From the NCBI GenBank assembly GCA_017440755.1, contig JAFSGP010000031.1:1-64000 (forward strand): 64,000 nt of DNA. The letters are read 5' to 3'. The translations under genes and the position numbers were made by a program. This stretch comes from Clostridia bacterium. Its GTDB lineage: Bacteria > Bacillota > Clostridia > Oscillospirales > Acutalibacteraceae. The notes beneath the pieces were generated by a model, which saw only the letters and a program-made list of their open reading frames with translations, had not been told where the DNA came from and ran no database searches. Numbering within the stretch: position 1 is the first letter of the stretch; the number at the start of each line of letters is the position of its first letter. Shown piece by piece: positions 45,643-55,542 of the stretch.

Positions 45643-46383
45643 ATGAGTCAAATATCTGTGATTACCTCCGGCAAGGGTGGCGCCGGAAAATCAACGGTTA
45701 CGGCGGGCTTGGGCAATGCTTTGTCCCGTTTGTCCGGCCGTGTTCTGCTGATCGATGCCGACGCGGGTTTGCGTAGTCTGGATTTGATGCTCGGCGTGGC
45801 GGGGAATACCATGTACGACTTGGCGGACGTGTTTGCAGGGAACTGCGAGCCTGCCCGTGCCATCTATTCTTCGCCCGTCTTTCAGAATGTGTTCGTTCTG
45901 CCTGCTCCCATTCATTTGGAGGAAATGTGCTCCCCCAAAGAGATGCGGGCTTTGTGCCGTGGTTTAGCTTCCTACTATGACCACGTTATTATCGATTGCC
46001 CTGCCGGTATGGGCAAGGGGTTTGATACAGCGGTTTCCGCGGCGGACAGAGCATTGGTTGTGTCCACCCCCGATATGGTCTGTGCCCGTGACGCACAGAT
46101 TATCGGTAATCTGTTGGAAGAGCGGCGATTGCCTGCTCATTTGATTATCAACCGCCTGCGTCCTAACAAGGTGATGGACGGTTCCATGCCGGACGTGGAC
46201 GAGATTATCGATACCGCGGGCATTCAGCTTTTGGGCATTCTCCCGGAGGACGAGGAGGTCGCGGTGGCAAATGCCAACGGACGTCCGCTTCCGTCCGCCT
46301 GCAACGCGGCTGTTTGCTTTGCCAATATCGCGCAGCGGTATTTGGGCGGGTCTGTGCCGCTTGCCCGCTTAGAGAAGATGTAA
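45643..46383 (+). CDS. minD: MinD-like septum site-determining ATPase
   Basis: Deviant Walker A ATPase (GKGGAGKST, residues 10-18), LIDADAGLRSLDLMLG, and DHVIIDCPAG. Normally MinD recruits MinC to block misplaced Z-rings. 246 residues. The protein ends RYLGGSVPLARLEKM: the usual C-terminal amphipathic membrane-targeting helix is missing or extremely short. minC and minE are not beside it, although they usually follow PBP2 genes in Clostridia, so it may be a MinD relative with a modified role. Confidence 0.85.
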   Translation: MSQISVITSGKGGAGKSTVTAGLGNALSRLSGRVLLIDADAGLRSLDLMLGVAGNTMYDLADVFAGNCEPARAIYSSPVFQNVFVLPAPIHLEEMCSPKEMRALCRGLASYYDHVIIDCPAGMGKGFDTAVSAADRALVVSTPDMVCARDAQIIGNLLEERRLPAHLIINRLRPNKVMDGSMPDVDEIIDTAGIQLLGILPEDEEVAVANANGRPLPSACNAAVCFANIAQRYLGGSVPLARLEKM

Positions 46384-46424
46384 GCTTTGTTGTTCTTTTA
46401 TTTTACAGGAGGTAGTGAATCGTT

Positions 46425-46832
46425 ATGAACATTGCGCTGATTGCACACGATGCCAAGAAGGAACTGATGGTCCAGTTCTGTATCGCCTATTGCGGCATTT
46501 TGAGCCGCCACAACCTGTGCGCAACCGGCACCACGGGTAAACTGGTTGCCGAGGCGACGGGTCTGGATATTGTTCGCTATATGAGCGGTTCTCAGGGCGG
46601 TGGCGAGCAGATCACCGCACGCATCTCCTGTGACGAGATTGACTTGCTTCTGTTTTTCCGCGATCCGCTGACCGTCAAGAGCGATGAGCCTAACGACCAC
46701 GATATGCTGCGCCTGTGCGATATCCGTGGCATTCCCGTGGCCACCAACATTGCCACGGCCGAGGTGCTGATTCACGGTCTGGAGCGCGGCGATTTGGATT
46801 GGCGTAATATCGTTAATCCTCGCAACCGCTGA
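46425..46832 (+). CDS. mgsA: Methylglyoxal synthase
   Basis: Converts dihydroxyacetone phosphate to methylglyoxal plus phosphate, a bypass when sugar phosphates build up. [33 protein letters not shown] and FFRDPL with the catalytic Asp; 135 residues. RBS AGGAGG before the ATG. Follows minD by 41 nt. Confidence 0.96.
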   Translation: MNIALIAHDAKKELMVQFCIAYCGILSRHNLCATGTTGKLVAEATGLDIVRYMSGSQGGGEQITARISCDEIDLLLFFRDPLTVKSDEPNDHDMLRLCDIRGIPVATNIATAEVLIHGLERGDLDWRNIVNPRNR

Positions 46833-46852
46833 TAGAAGAGGATATAGGAGTA

Positions 46853-46878
46853 GGGTACACTGCGGTGTACCCTTTTCC
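46853..46878 (+). terminator. Terminator after mgsA
   Basis: GGGTACAC (46853-46860), loop TGCG, GTGTACCC (46865-46872), TTTTCCC. The U-run is short, so it may be leaky into hisS. Confidence 0.7.
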
Positions 46879-46922
46879 CACGCATATGGGAGAGACGCAT
46901 AAAGGATAGAGAGGATTGTATT

Positions 46923-48236
46923 ATGGATTTGATTACCCAGGCGCCCCGCGGCACACAGGACGTGTTGCCCGACAGCAGCCACAAATGGCAGTACGTTGAG
47001 CAGACAGCGCTGGCGATTGCCCGCGATTTTGGTTTTCGTGAGATTCGTACTCCCGTGTTTGAACATACCAACCTGTTCCAGCGTTCGGTAGGCGAGACCA
47101 CCGACGTGGTGCAGAAGGAGATGTATACCTTCGAGGATAAGGGCGGTCGTTCCATTACGCTGCGCCCCGAGGGAACTGCCGGTGCGGCACGTGCGGTGTT
47201 GGAGCACGGCTTGCTCAGCGGTGCTCTGCCGGTGAAGGTGTCCTACGTCACCTCCTGCTATCGGTACGAGAAAAGCCAGAAAGGGCGCTATCGTGAGTTC
47301 CACCAGTTTGGCGTGGAGTGCTTTGGCGCCTCGGCACCGCAGGCGGACGCAGAGACCATCTCTCTGGCAATGCAGATTCTCAGTGCCCTCGGGCTGAAAG
47401 GGGTTGCCCTGCATATCAACTCCATTGGCTGCCCCACCTGCCGCGCCAAATATTATGCGGCGCTCAAGGAATATTTTGCTTCCCATGTTGAGGAGCTGTG
47501 TGGCACCTGTCAGGGTCGCTTGGAGCGCAATCCCATGCGTATCTTAGACTGTAAATCTCCCGTTTGTCACGGTATTGCCGCTGATGCGCCTGTGATGCTG
47601 GACTACCTGTGTGAGGATTGCGCCGCTCACTTTGAGGCGGTGAAGAGCTGTCTGTCCGCGGCGGAGATTCCCTATGTTCTTGACCCCCATATCGTGCGCG
47701 GTCTGGACTACTACACCCGCACCGTGTTCGAGCTGGTATCGGAGGACGGTTTGGTCGTTGCCGGCGGTGGTCGCTACGATGGCTTGGTAGAGGAATTGGG
47801 CGGCGCCCCGCAGCCGGGTTTGGGCTTCGGTATGGGCATTGAGCGGCTGCTGATGGTAATGGAGCAGACGGAAGCACCCTTCCCGCCTGCACCTGCTTGT
47901 GACCTCTATCTCGTTTCGATGGGACAGGCGGCGGCGCAGAAGTGCTTTGCATTAGCCACTTCTCTGCGAGAGGGTGGCACCGCTGTGGAATGCGACATTG
48001 TCGGGCGCTCTCTGAAAGCACAGATGAAATATGCAGATAAGCTGGGCGCACGCTTCACCATCGTGGTGGGGGACAACGAGCTGGAGACTGGTTTGGCTCA
48101 GCTGAAGGATATGACCACGGGTGAGACCGAAGAGGTTTCCTTGGGTGATCTGTATACGGTGTTGCGGCAGAAGTTGCTTGACCGCGAGCTGGCGGATATG
48201 ACCGACCTGTTCGGCAGCATTGCCGAGTTTCAATAA
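46923..48236 (+). CDS. hisS: Histidyl-tRNA synthetase
   Basis: Class II synthetase: motif 2 SCYRYEKSQKGRYREFHQFG, His-specific VRGLDYYTRTVFE, motif 3 GFGMGIERLLM, and an anticodon-binding C-terminal domain. 437 residues. No T-box is visible upstream. aspS follows 24 nt later, the common hisS-aspS pair. Confidence 0.97.
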   Translation: MDLITQAPRGTQDVLPDSSHKWQYVEQTALAIARDFGFREIRTPVFEHTNLFQRSVGETTDVVQKEMYTFEDKGGRSITLRPEGTAGAARAVLEHGLLSGALPVKVSYVTSCYRYEKSQKGRYREFHQFGVECFGASAPQADAETISLAMQILSALGLKGVALHINSIGCPTCRAKYYAALKEYFASHVEELCGTCQGRLERNPMRILDCKSPVCHGIAADAPVMLDYLCEDCAAHFEAVKSCLSAAEIPYVLDPHIVRGLDYYTRTVFELVSEDGLVVAGGGRYDGLVEELGGAPQPGLGFGMGIERLLMVMEQTEAPFPPAPACDLYLVSMGQAAAQKCFALATSLREGGTAVECDIVGRSLKAQMKYADKLGARFTIVVGDNELETGLAQLKDMTTGETEEVSLGDLYTVLRQKLLDRELADMTDLFGSIAEFQ

Positions 48237-48260
48237 TTGCTGTAAAAGGGGTAATGGAGT

Positions 48261-50045
48261 ATGGCAGAGACCATTAAAGGATTAAAGCGCACCGCCTACT
48301 GCGGCGAATTCCGTGAGAAGCACGCGGGGCAGGAGGCTGTGGTTTTTGGCTGGGTTCAGCGGCAGCGTGACCTGGGTCAGCTGATTTTCGTTGACCTGCG
48401 CGACCGCACCGGCATCGTACAGCTGGCCTTTGATCAGGACACCGACAAGGCGGTGTTCGAAAAGGCATTCTCGTTGCGTAGTGAGTTTGTGGTAGCCGCG
48501 AGAGGCACTGTGCGTGTGCGTTCCGCCCGCAACAAGGAAATCCCTACCGGTGACGTAGAGATTGCAGTGGAAGAGCTGCGCATTCTCAATAAGGCGGAAA
48601 CCCCGCCCTTTGAGATTGTGGAAAACTGCGGTACCGCGGAGGCGACTCGTCTCAAATATCGCTATCTGGACCTGCGCCGTCCCGACCTGCAGAAGAACAT
48701 TCTGTTGCGTCACCGCATCACCAAGGTGATTCGCGATTTCTTTGACAAAAACGGCTTTATCGAGCTGGAAACTCCCATGCTGATTAAATCCACTCCCGAG
48801 GGCGCCCGCGATTTCCTGGTGCCCAGCCGTCTGCACCCCGGCGAGTTCTATGCCTTGCCCCAGTCCCCCCAGCTGTACAAGCAGCTGAGCATGGTGGCGG
48901 GTTTCGACCGCTACGTGCAGCTGGCTCGTTGCTTCCGCGATGAGGACCTGCGCGCGGACCGTCAGCCGGAGTTTACCCAGATCGACCTGGAGATGTCCTT
49001 TGTAGACGTTGAGGACGTGCTGGGGCTGGGCGAGGACTTTATGCGCACGCTGTTTGGCGAGGTTTTGAACGTGGATATCCCCACGCCGCTGCCTCGTCTG
49101 AAATATAACGACGCCATGGAGCGCTATGGCTCGGATAAGCCGGATACCCGTTTTGGTATGGAGATTATCGACCTGACAGAGGCGGTAAAGGGCTGTGGCT
49201 TCGGTGTGTTCACCTCTGCTATTGAGGGCGGCGGCACGGTGCGCTGCTTAAACGCGAAAGGCGCCGCGGCTACCTTGTCCCGCAAAGAGATTGACAAGCT
49301 CACCGAGATGGTTAAGGGTATTGGCGCCAAGGGGTTGGCTTGGGTTCGCTGGGTGGAGGAGACTCCCGCCTCTTCCTTCGGCAAATTCCTTACCGAGGAC
49401 GAGATGAAGGCGCTGCTCACCGCCGCCGGTGCCGAGCAGGGCGACGTGGTGCTGATTGTCGCTGACACGGTGAAAAAGCACGTGCTCACCACCTTGGGTG
49501 CGCTGCGACTGGAGCTGGCGAACAAGCTAGACATTCCCCGCGAGGGTTTCAATTTGCTGTGGATTACCGAGTTCCCCTTCTTCGAGTGGGACGAGGAGAG
49601 CGGCACGTGGATGGCGATGCATCACCCCTTTACGTCCCCTCTGGACGAGTGCATTCCGTATCTGGATAGCGATCCCGATAAGGTGTACGCAAAGGCCTAT
49701 GACCTGGTTCTCAACGGCATTGAGCTGGCGTCCGGTTCGATTCGTATTACCGACCCCGACCTGCAGAATCATATGTTCCGCGCGCTGGGTCTGTCTCAGG
49801 AGGAGGCACAGCAGAAGTTTGGCTTCCTGCTTGACGCTTTCCGCTATGGCGCACCGCCTCATGGTGGTATGGGTATCGGTCTGGACCGTCTGGTGATGCA
49901 GATGGTGGGGGCTTCCACCCTCCGCGACGTTATCGCCTATCCTAAGGTGCAGAATATGACTGAGCCGATGACTGATTGTCCCTCCGCGGTGGACGAGCAG
50001 CAGCTGGTTGACCTGAGCATCTCCGTTATTGAGCAAGCTGAATAA
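48261..50045 (+). CDS. aspS: Aspartyl-tRNA synthetase
   Basis: Class II synthetase of bacterial type: N-terminal OB anticodon-binding domain (about 1-110), class II core with motif 2 ARCFRDEDLRADRQPEF, the GAD insertion domain (about 285-400), and motif 3 GMGIGLDRLVM. 594 residues, the bacterial length. May be discriminating or non-discriminating (Asn); sequence alone does not settle it here. Confidence 0.97.
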   Translation: MAETIKGLKRTAYCGEFREKHAGQEAVVFGWVQRQRDLGQLIFVDLRDRTGIVQLAFDQDTDKAVFEKAFSLRSEFVVAARGTVRVRSARNKEIPTGDVEIAVEELRILNKAETPPFEIVENCGTAEATRLKYRYLDLRRPDLQKNILLRHRITKVIRDFFDKNGFIELETPMLIKSTPEGARDFLVPSRLHPGEFYALPQSPQLYKQLSMVAGFDRYVQLARCFRDEDLRADRQPEFTQIDLEMSFVDVEDVLGLGEDFMRTLFGEVLNVDIPTPLPRLKYNDAMERYGSDKPDTRFGMEIIDLTEAVKGCGFGVFTSAIEGGGTVRCLNAKGAAATLSRKEIDKLTEMVKGIGAKGLAWVRWVEETPASSFGKFLTEDEMKALLTAAGAEQGDVVLIVADTVKKHVLTTLGALRLELANKLDIPREGFNLLWITEFPFFEWDEESGTWMAMHHPFTSPLDECIPYLDSDPDKVYAKAYDLVLNGIELASGSIRITDPDLQNHMFRALGLSQEEAQQKFGFLLDAFRYGAPPHGGMGIGLDRLVMQMVGASTLRDVIAYPKVQNMTEPMTDCPSAVDEQQLVDLSISVIEQAE

Positions 50046-50049
50046 CCAT

Positions 50050-50086
50050 TTTCCGCCCTATCCGTATGGATAGGGCGGATTTTTTC
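50050..50086 (+). terminator. Terminator after aspS
   Basis: TCCGCCCTATCC (50052-50063), loop GTAT, GGATAGGGCGGA (50068-50079), T6. Confidence 0.93.
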
Positions 50087-50155
50087 ATTTTTATGTGGTT
50101 ATTATGTAAAACGGTGTTGAATATTAATGGAATTAATGGTAAAATAAAGGGTAAT

Positions 50156-50164
50156 TGATATAAT
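50156..50164 (+). promoter_or_regulatory. Extended -10 promoter for recJ operon
   Basis: TGATATAAT fits an extended -10 (TGnTATAAT); no good -35 hexamer is found 16-18 nt upstream. It lies 23 nt before the recJ start. Confidence 0.5.
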
Positions 50165-50187
50165 AGGATAAGAAAGGGGAGGAGAAT

Positions 50188-52233
50188 ATGCAGGTAAAGC
50201 GCTGGAATATCGCTGCGCTTAATACGGAATTGGCTGCGGAGCTGGCTGAGGCGTGTGAAATTCATCCATTTTTGTCCCTGCTGTTCACTTCCCGCGGGAT
50301 TGATACTCCTGAGCAGGTATATGAGTACCTTGTCGGACACGAAGAGGAGATTGATCCTTTCTCTTTTATCGATATGGAGTTGGCGGTGACACGCATTCGC
50401 CGTGCCGTTTTGGAAAAAGAGAAAATTCTGGTTTATGGTGACTACGATGCGGACGGCGTTACTGCTACCGCGCTGTTGGTCTCTTATCTACGCAGTAAGG
50501 GAACGGACGTTATCTACCGCGTTCCGCTGCGGGAGGAAGGATACGGCCTGCATCCCCAGACGATAGAATGGGCGGCGCAGCAGGGGGTTCAGCTGCTTAT
50601 CACAGTGGATACCGGTGTGACCGCGGTGGACGAGGTAGCGCTGGCAAATGCTGCCGGTATTGACGTGGTGGTGACCGATCATCACCAGCCCGTCGCGGAG
50701 CTACCTGCCGCAGTCGCGGTGGTTGACCCGCATCGGGTTGACTGCGAGAGTGGCTGCACTGATTTTGCCGGCGTAGGCGTGGCGTTTATGCTGGTCTGCG
50801 CTCTCGAGGAGGACGGTGACAGGATTTTCACCGAATACGGCGATTTGCTCACCCTGGGTACCTTGGGCGACGTAATGCCGTTGCAGGGTCTTAACCGCGA
50901 TTTGATGCGGCGCGGTATCCTTCTCTTGGAGGAGAGCGGTCGTCCCGGTTTGGTGGCTCTGCGTGAGGTAGCCGGACTGGCGGATAAATCTCTGACGGCT
51001 TCCACCATTTCCTTTGGGCTGACGCCCCGCTTAAACGCGGCAGGTCGTATGTCGGATCCGGATATCGCGGTGCGTTTGTTGCTATGCACGGATTCCCAAG
51101 AGGCCGCCGAGCTGGCACAACAGATACAGCAAATTAACACCGAGCGACAGACAGCCAGTAATGAAATTGTACGGCAGGCGGAGTCTCTGCTGGAGCAGCA
51201 TCCCGAGTGGTTGTACGACCGCGTTATCGTCGTCGGCGGCGAAGGCTGGCATAGCGGCTTGCTGGGGCTGGTGGCTTCCCGCCTGATGGAGCGGTATGGA
51301 AAGCCCGCGATTGCTATGAGCTTCGGCGCGGACGGGGTGGCCCATGGCTCCTGCCGTAGCGTGGAGGGCTTTTCCCTTTATGAGGCGTTGCTTTCCTGTT
51401 CGAATCTGTTAACGGTGTTCGGTGGACATGAGTTGGCGGCGGGTGTGACCTTACCTGTGGCTGATGTGGAGACATTCCGCCGCGCGGTGAATGAATATGC
51501 CGCCCGACAACACCCCCAAATGCCGACCCCGTCCTTGGATATTGCGGTGCGACTGCGCCCCGACCAGATAAATACGGAGAAGTTGGAGCTACTGCAGGTG
51601 TTGGAGCCTTATGGCGCAGGTAACCCTGTGCCGCTGTTTGGCCTGTTCCGTATGCAGCTGGATAACATAACGGCACTGGGTGGCGGTAAGCATTTGCGCC
51701 TCTCCTTGAGTCGGGACGGGATACGTATTAATGCGGTTAAATTTCAGACTTCGCCTGAGGAGTTTCCCATTCCATGCGGCGCTACCGTTAATTGCGTCGT
51801 TAGTCTGGACCGTAACGAATATCGTGGCAACATCACGGTCAGCGTGCGTATTCGTGACGTTTCTTTCGCCGATACCGACCGTGAGCGGTTGGCGGCGGAC
51901 ATAGACACGTTTTCCTCCGTTATGCGGCAGGAAATTCGTCCTGTAGCGGACTGTATCCCTGCTCGTGAACAGCTGGGACGACTGTATAATCTTCTGCGCA
52001 CCTGTGGCGAATGGAATGGTACGGCGGAACAGCTGCACCATGCTATCGGGGAGACCGCGCCCACGGTATTGCAGATGCTGATAACGTTGGAATTGTGGCA
52101 GCAGGCGGGGCTTATCCGTTGGTACGACCGCGGAGAACGCTTGCAAATCAAAGTATTACCTGCCGATGGAAAAGCGGACTTAACCACTACGCCGTTATAT
52201 CGGTATTTGAAAGGGGATGAGGAGAGTGTCTGA
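50188..52233 (+). CDS. recJ: Single-stranded-DNA-specific exonuclease RecJ
   Basis: 5'-3' ssDNA exonuclease in recombination and mismatch/base-excision repair; DHH phosphoesterase. GDYDADGVTAT (D85, D87), D141, DHH at 164-166, then DHHA1 with the GGHELAAGVTL motif and an OB-like domain. 681 residues, between the E. coli and B. subtilis lengths. RBS GGGGAGGAG. Overlaps the relA start, so coupled. Confidence 0.95.
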   Translation: MQVKRWNIAALNTELAAELAEACEIHPFLSLLFTSRGIDTPEQVYEYLVGHEEEIDPFSFIDMELAVTRIRRAVLEKEKILVYGDYDADGVTATALLVSYLRSKGTDVIYRVPLREEGYGLHPQTIEWAAQQGVQLLITVDTGVTAVDEVALANAAGIDVVVTDHHQPVAELPAAVAVVDPHRVDCESGCTDFAGVGVAFMLVCALEEDGDRIFTEYGDLLTLGTLGDVMPLQGLNRDLMRRGILLLEESGRPGLVALREVAGLADKSLTASTISFGLTPRLNAAGRMSDPDIAVRLLLCTDSQEAAELAQQIQQINTERQTASNEIVRQAESLLEQHPEWLYDRVIVVGGEGWHSGLLGLVASRLMERYGKPAIAMSFGADGVAHGSCRSVEGFSLYEALLSCSNLLTVFGGHELAAGVTLPVADVETFRRAVNEYAARQHPQMPTPSLDIAVRLRPDQINTEKLELLQVLEPYGAGNPVPLFGLFRMQLDNITALGGGKHLRLSLSRDGIRINAVKFQTSPEEFPIPCGATVNCVVSLDRNEYRGNITVSVRIRDVSFADTDRERLAADIDTFSSVMRQEIRPVADCIPAREQLGRLYNLLRTCGEWNGTAEQLHHAIGETAPTVLQMLITLELWQQAGLIRWYDRGERLQIKVLPADGKADLTTTPLYRYLKGDEESV

Positions 52234-54436
52234 GGTAACGGTTGAACGCAAAGAAGACGTATTGAAGGAGTTAGAACAGCTGCTGCTCGGCAGTGATAAA
52301 TCCTATGACATTATCCGCATCCGCGAGGGCGTGGAGACGGCGATTGCTGCTCACAACGGTCAGTTCCGCCGTTCCGGCGAGGAATATGTGTGTCACCCTC
52401 TGCACGTAGCCTGCATTCTCGTGGAAATCGGTATGGATACCGATGCCATCATTGCGGCCCTTCTGCACGACGTAGTGGAGGATACCGCGATGGAGCTGGA
52501 CGAGCTTACTCGACGGTTTGGACAGGACGTTGCGGATCTGGTGGACGGTGTTACCAAGATAACCAAGATGAGTTTCACCACCCGTGAGGAACAGCATGCG
52601 GAGAACGTCCGCAAGATGCTGCTCGCGATGTCCAAAGACGTGCGGGTGATGATTATCAAGCTGGCCGACCGCCTGCATAATATGCGCACCAGTGGTGGGT
52701 GGGAGCCGCAAAAGCAGCGTGACAAGGCCCACGAGACCTTGGATATATACGCGCCGCTGGCTCACCGACTTGGTATCCGCACCATTAAGGAGGAGCTGGA
52801 GGACCTGTCTCTGCGGGTGCTGGACCCCATCGCCTATAAGGAGATTGAGGAGAATCTGGCGTTGCATGCCGACGAACGGAAAGCATTCTTAAAGAACATT
52901 CAGCAGCGGCTGCAGGAGCATTTGGCGGATTATGGGCTACAGGCGCATATTTCGGGTCGCGTCAAGAGCCATGCAGGCATTTATCGCAAGATGTATATGC
53001 GTGGCAAATCCTTTGACGAAATCTTTGACATTTACGCTGTCCGTGTCATTGTGGACAACCTCAACGACTGTTATAATGCACTGGGTATTGTGCACGAGAT
53101 GTTCCGCCCGTTGCCCAATCGCTTTAAGGACTATATTTCGACCCCCAAGCCCAATATGTACCAATCGCTGCATACCACGGTGGTCAGCCGTGAGAAGATT
53201 GCGTTTGAGGTGCAGATACGCACCTGGGAGATGCATTACACGGCAGAGTACGGTATCGCCGCCCATTGGAAGTATAAGGCGGGTATCCAGAAACGGGATA
53301 AGCTGGAGGACCGCCTCTCTTGGGTGCGTCAGTTTATTGAGAGCCAGCAGGACGTAGACGATGCAGAGGATATTGTCCGCGGCATCAAGACCGACTTGGA
53401 TATTGACGACGTGTTTGTGTTTACCCCCAAGGGTGACGTGATTACTCTACCCGAAGGCAGTACGGTTATCGACTTTGCCTATGCCATTCACACGGCGGTG
53501 GGCAATCGTATGGTGGGGGCTAAAGTGAACGGCCGCATCGTACCGCTGGACTATAAGGTTAAAACGGGCGAGCTGGTGGAGGTGCTTACCACCTCGGCGG
53601 CGAACCACGGTCCCAGCCGCGACTGGCTCACCATCGTCCACACCAGCGAGGCGCGAAACAAGATTCGTGGCTGGTTTAAGAAGGAACGTCGTGAGGAGAA
53701 TATTCAACAAGGTCGCGAGGAACTGGAGCGGGAGCTGTCCCGCAATCTGATTCGCTTGACGGGGGAGCGCATGGAGCAATTCCTGCTGTCCCACGCCCGC
53801 AAACAGCATTGCGCTACCTTGGAGGATTTCTACGCAGCTATCGGCTATGGCGGCGTTATGCTGTCCAAGCTCATTCCTCGCATGAAAGAGGAATATAGCC
53901 GTATGTTACGGGACGAGCAGGCGGCAGTGCAAAGCATACCTGTTATTCCCGTTACGCCGCCGCCTCGCCGTCATCATCACAATGAGGGCGTGATTATCGA
54001 CGGCGTAGACGATTGTCTGGTCAAGTTTGCGCAATGCTGCAACCCCGTTCCCGGAGACCAGATTATTGGCTTTATCACCCGTGGCTACGGGGTTTCCATA
54101 CACCGACGCGATTGCAATAACGTACCCCGTGACATTGCCGCCGCGCCTAATAAAGAGCGTTGGGTGACGGTGCATTGGGAACAGTCGGTAAATACCGAAT
54201 TCCACGCGAATTTGCGTATTGTGGCGCACGACAGCAACAACCTGCTTCTGAAGGTCACCACCTTGCTGGCGGGAATGCACATTCCTGTGCATTCCGTCAA
54301 TGCGCGGGACCAGGAGGTTGGCGCGGTGATGTCTATGACCATCTCGGTCAACAGCGTGGAGCATCTGCAAACGGTAATTAAAAAGCTGGGCGCCATAGAC
54401 GGTGTAGATGCCGTTCAGCGCACAGGGCATATGTAA
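52226..54436 (+). CDS. relA: Bifunctional (p)ppGpp synthetase/hydrolase (RelA/SpoT, Rel)
   Basis: Stringent response enzyme. HD hydrolase domain (H57, H81-D82, HDVVEDT), synthetase domain (FDIYAVRVIVDNLNDCYNALG, YISTPKPNMYQSLHTTV), TGS domain (DVFVFTPKGDVITLPEGSTVIDFAYAIHT), zinc-finger region (CNPVPGDQIIGFITRGYGVSIHRRDC) and C-terminal ACT domain. Full-length, 736 residues. I prefer the GTG at 52226, 9 nt after AAGGGG; the ATG at 52217 directly abuts that site. Start lies inside recJ. Confidence 0.96.
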   Translation: MSEVTVERKEDVLKELEQLLLGSDKSYDIIRIREGVETAIAAHNGQFRRSGEEYVCHPLHVACILVEIGMDTDAIIAALLHDVVEDTAMELDELTRRFGQDVADLVDGVTKITKMSFTTREEQHAENVRKMLLAMSKDVRVMIIKLADRLHNMRTSGGWEPQKQRDKAHETLDIYAPLAHRLGIRTIKEELEDLSLRVLDPIAYKEIEENLALHADERKAFLKNIQQRLQEHLADYGLQAHISGRVKSHAGIYRKMYMRGKSFDEIFDIYAVRVIVDNLNDCYNALGIVHEMFRPLPNRFKDYISTPKPNMYQSLHTTVVSREKIAFEVQIRTWEMHYTAEYGIAAHWKYKAGIQKRDKLEDRLSWVRQFIESQQDVDDAEDIVRGIKTDLDIDDVFVFTPKGDVITLPEGSTVIDFAYAIHTAVGNRMVGAKVNGRIVPLDYKVKTGELVEVLTTSAANHGPSRDWLTIVHTSEARNKIRGWFKKERREENIQQGREELERELSRNLIRLTGERMEQFLLSHARKQHCATLEDFYAAIGYGGVMLSKLIPRMKEEYSRMLRDEQAAVQSIPVIPVTPPPRRHHHNEGVIIDGVDDCLVKFAQCCNPVPGDQIIGFITRGYGVSIHRRDCNNVPRDIAAAPNKERWVTVHWEQSVNTEFHANLRIVAHDSNNLLLKVTTLLAGMHIPVHSVNARDQEVGAVMSMTISVNSVEHLQTVIKKLGAIDGVDAVQRTGHM

Positions 54437-54448
54437 GGAAGAATCAGA

Positions 54449-54916
54449 ATGAAAGCAGTATTTCAGCGGGTGACAGAGGCATCTGTCACGGTAGATAATC
54501 GGCAGATTGCCGCCATCGGCGACGGTGTGCTGCTGTTGGTGGGCGTGTGCAATGAGGATACCCCTGCCGAGGCGGAGCTGTTGGCGAAAAAGGTAGCCGG
54601 TCTGCGCGTGTTCTGCGATGAACAGGATAAAATGAATCTGTCTGTGCTGGACATCGGCGGTAGCGTGCTGGCGGTGTCTCAGTTTACGCTCTGTGCTAAC
54701 ACCGCACGCGGGCGTCGTCCTGATTTTTTTGGAGCGGCGCGGCCTGAGCAGGCGTTGCCGCTGTTCGACCATTTTGTGGAGTGTCTGCGCTGCGAGGGTA
54801 TCGCCGACGTGCAAACGGGCGAATTCGGCGCAGATATGCAGGTGCGGCTGCTCAACGACGGTCCCGTAACCATTCTGTTGGATACCGACGTGTGGAAAAA
54901 GGGGGAGAGAGCGTGA
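54449..54916 (+). CDS. dtd: D-aminoacyl-tRNA deacylase
   Basis: Removes D-amino acids (and Gly from tRNA-Ala) from mischarged tRNAs. [13 protein letters not shown], the catalytic SQFTLC segment and the cross-subunit GP motif NDGPVT are intact; 155 residues. Follows relA as in B. subtilis. Stop overlaps the next start in GTGA. Confidence 0.96.
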   Translation: MKAVFQRVTEASVTVDNRQIAAIGDGVLLLVGVCNEDTPAEAELLAKKVAGLRVFCDEQDKMNLSVLDIGGSVLAVSQFTLCANTARGRRPDFFGAARPEQALPLFDHFVECLRCEGIADVQTGEFGADMQVRLLNDGPVTILLDTDVWKKGERA

Positions 54917-55530
54917 AGCTGCGTTGCTTGGAGCTTGGTGCCCTAAGCACCAATTGCTATCTGGTTTGGGACGAGGCTGGACAGGCTTTGATTATCGACC
55001 CCGCCTGCTACCCCGACCGCATTCTGACCGCTGTGAAAGAGGCGGATTTGCAGGTGGTGGCTGTGGTGCTGACGCACGCTCACTTTGACCACATGGAGGC
55101 TGCACAGGCCGTCTGTGAAGCCACCGGTGCCCCTCTCTGCGTGAGCGAAGGAGACGCTCCGGCAGCAGCCGACCCGAACCGAAATCTGTCCGGTCGATTG
55201 ATGGCAAAGCGAATGGTTGCGTTGCAGGCGGACCGCCTTCTGCGGGAGGGGGACACCCTGTCTGCGGGGTCTCTTACCTTTACCGTGTGGGAAACCCCTG
55301 GTCACACCCCCGGCTGTATCTGTTTGGTAGGGGAGGACGTGGTTTTCTCCGGTGACACGTTGTTTTGCGGTAGCATCGGTCGCACCGATTTCCCCGGCGG
55401 AGACGATATGGCAATGCTGCGTTCTTTGCGCCGTCTGGCGACCCTGCCGGAGAGTATGGCGGTATATGCCGGGCACGGTCCTGCCACTACCATCGGGCGG
55501 GAAATTCGCACCAATCCCTATATGCGATAA
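54913..55530 (+). CDS. MBL-fold metallohydrolase (glyoxalase II-like)
   Basis: Zinc-dependent hydrolase: [11 protein letters not shown] (HxHxDH), GHTPGC, FSGDTLF and GHGPAT ligands in order. 205 residues. Starts with GTG at 54913, overlapping the dtd stop, with GGGGGAGAG upstream. Annotated in relatives as hydroxyacylglutathione hydrolase-like; glutathione is rare in Clostridia, so the substrate is open. Fourth gene of recJ-relA-dtd-MBL-hemZ. Confidence 0.9.
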   Translation: MKLRCLELGALSTNCYLVWDEAGQALIIDPACYPDRILTAVKEADLQVVAVVLTHAHFDHMEAAQAVCEATGAPLCVSEGDAPAAADPNRNLSGRLMAKRMVALQADRLLREGDTLSAGSLTFTVWETPGHTPGCICLVGEDVVFSGDTLFCGSIGRTDFPGGDDMAMLRSLRRLATLPESMAVYAGHGPATTIGREIRTNPYMR

Positions 55531-55542
55531 AAGGAGCTGTTT

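Noticed and set aside
46923-50045. T-box riboswitch ahead of hisS-aspS
   Set aside because: The upstream gap is under 100 nt, holds only the mgsA terminator, and has no T-box sequence or specifier stem.
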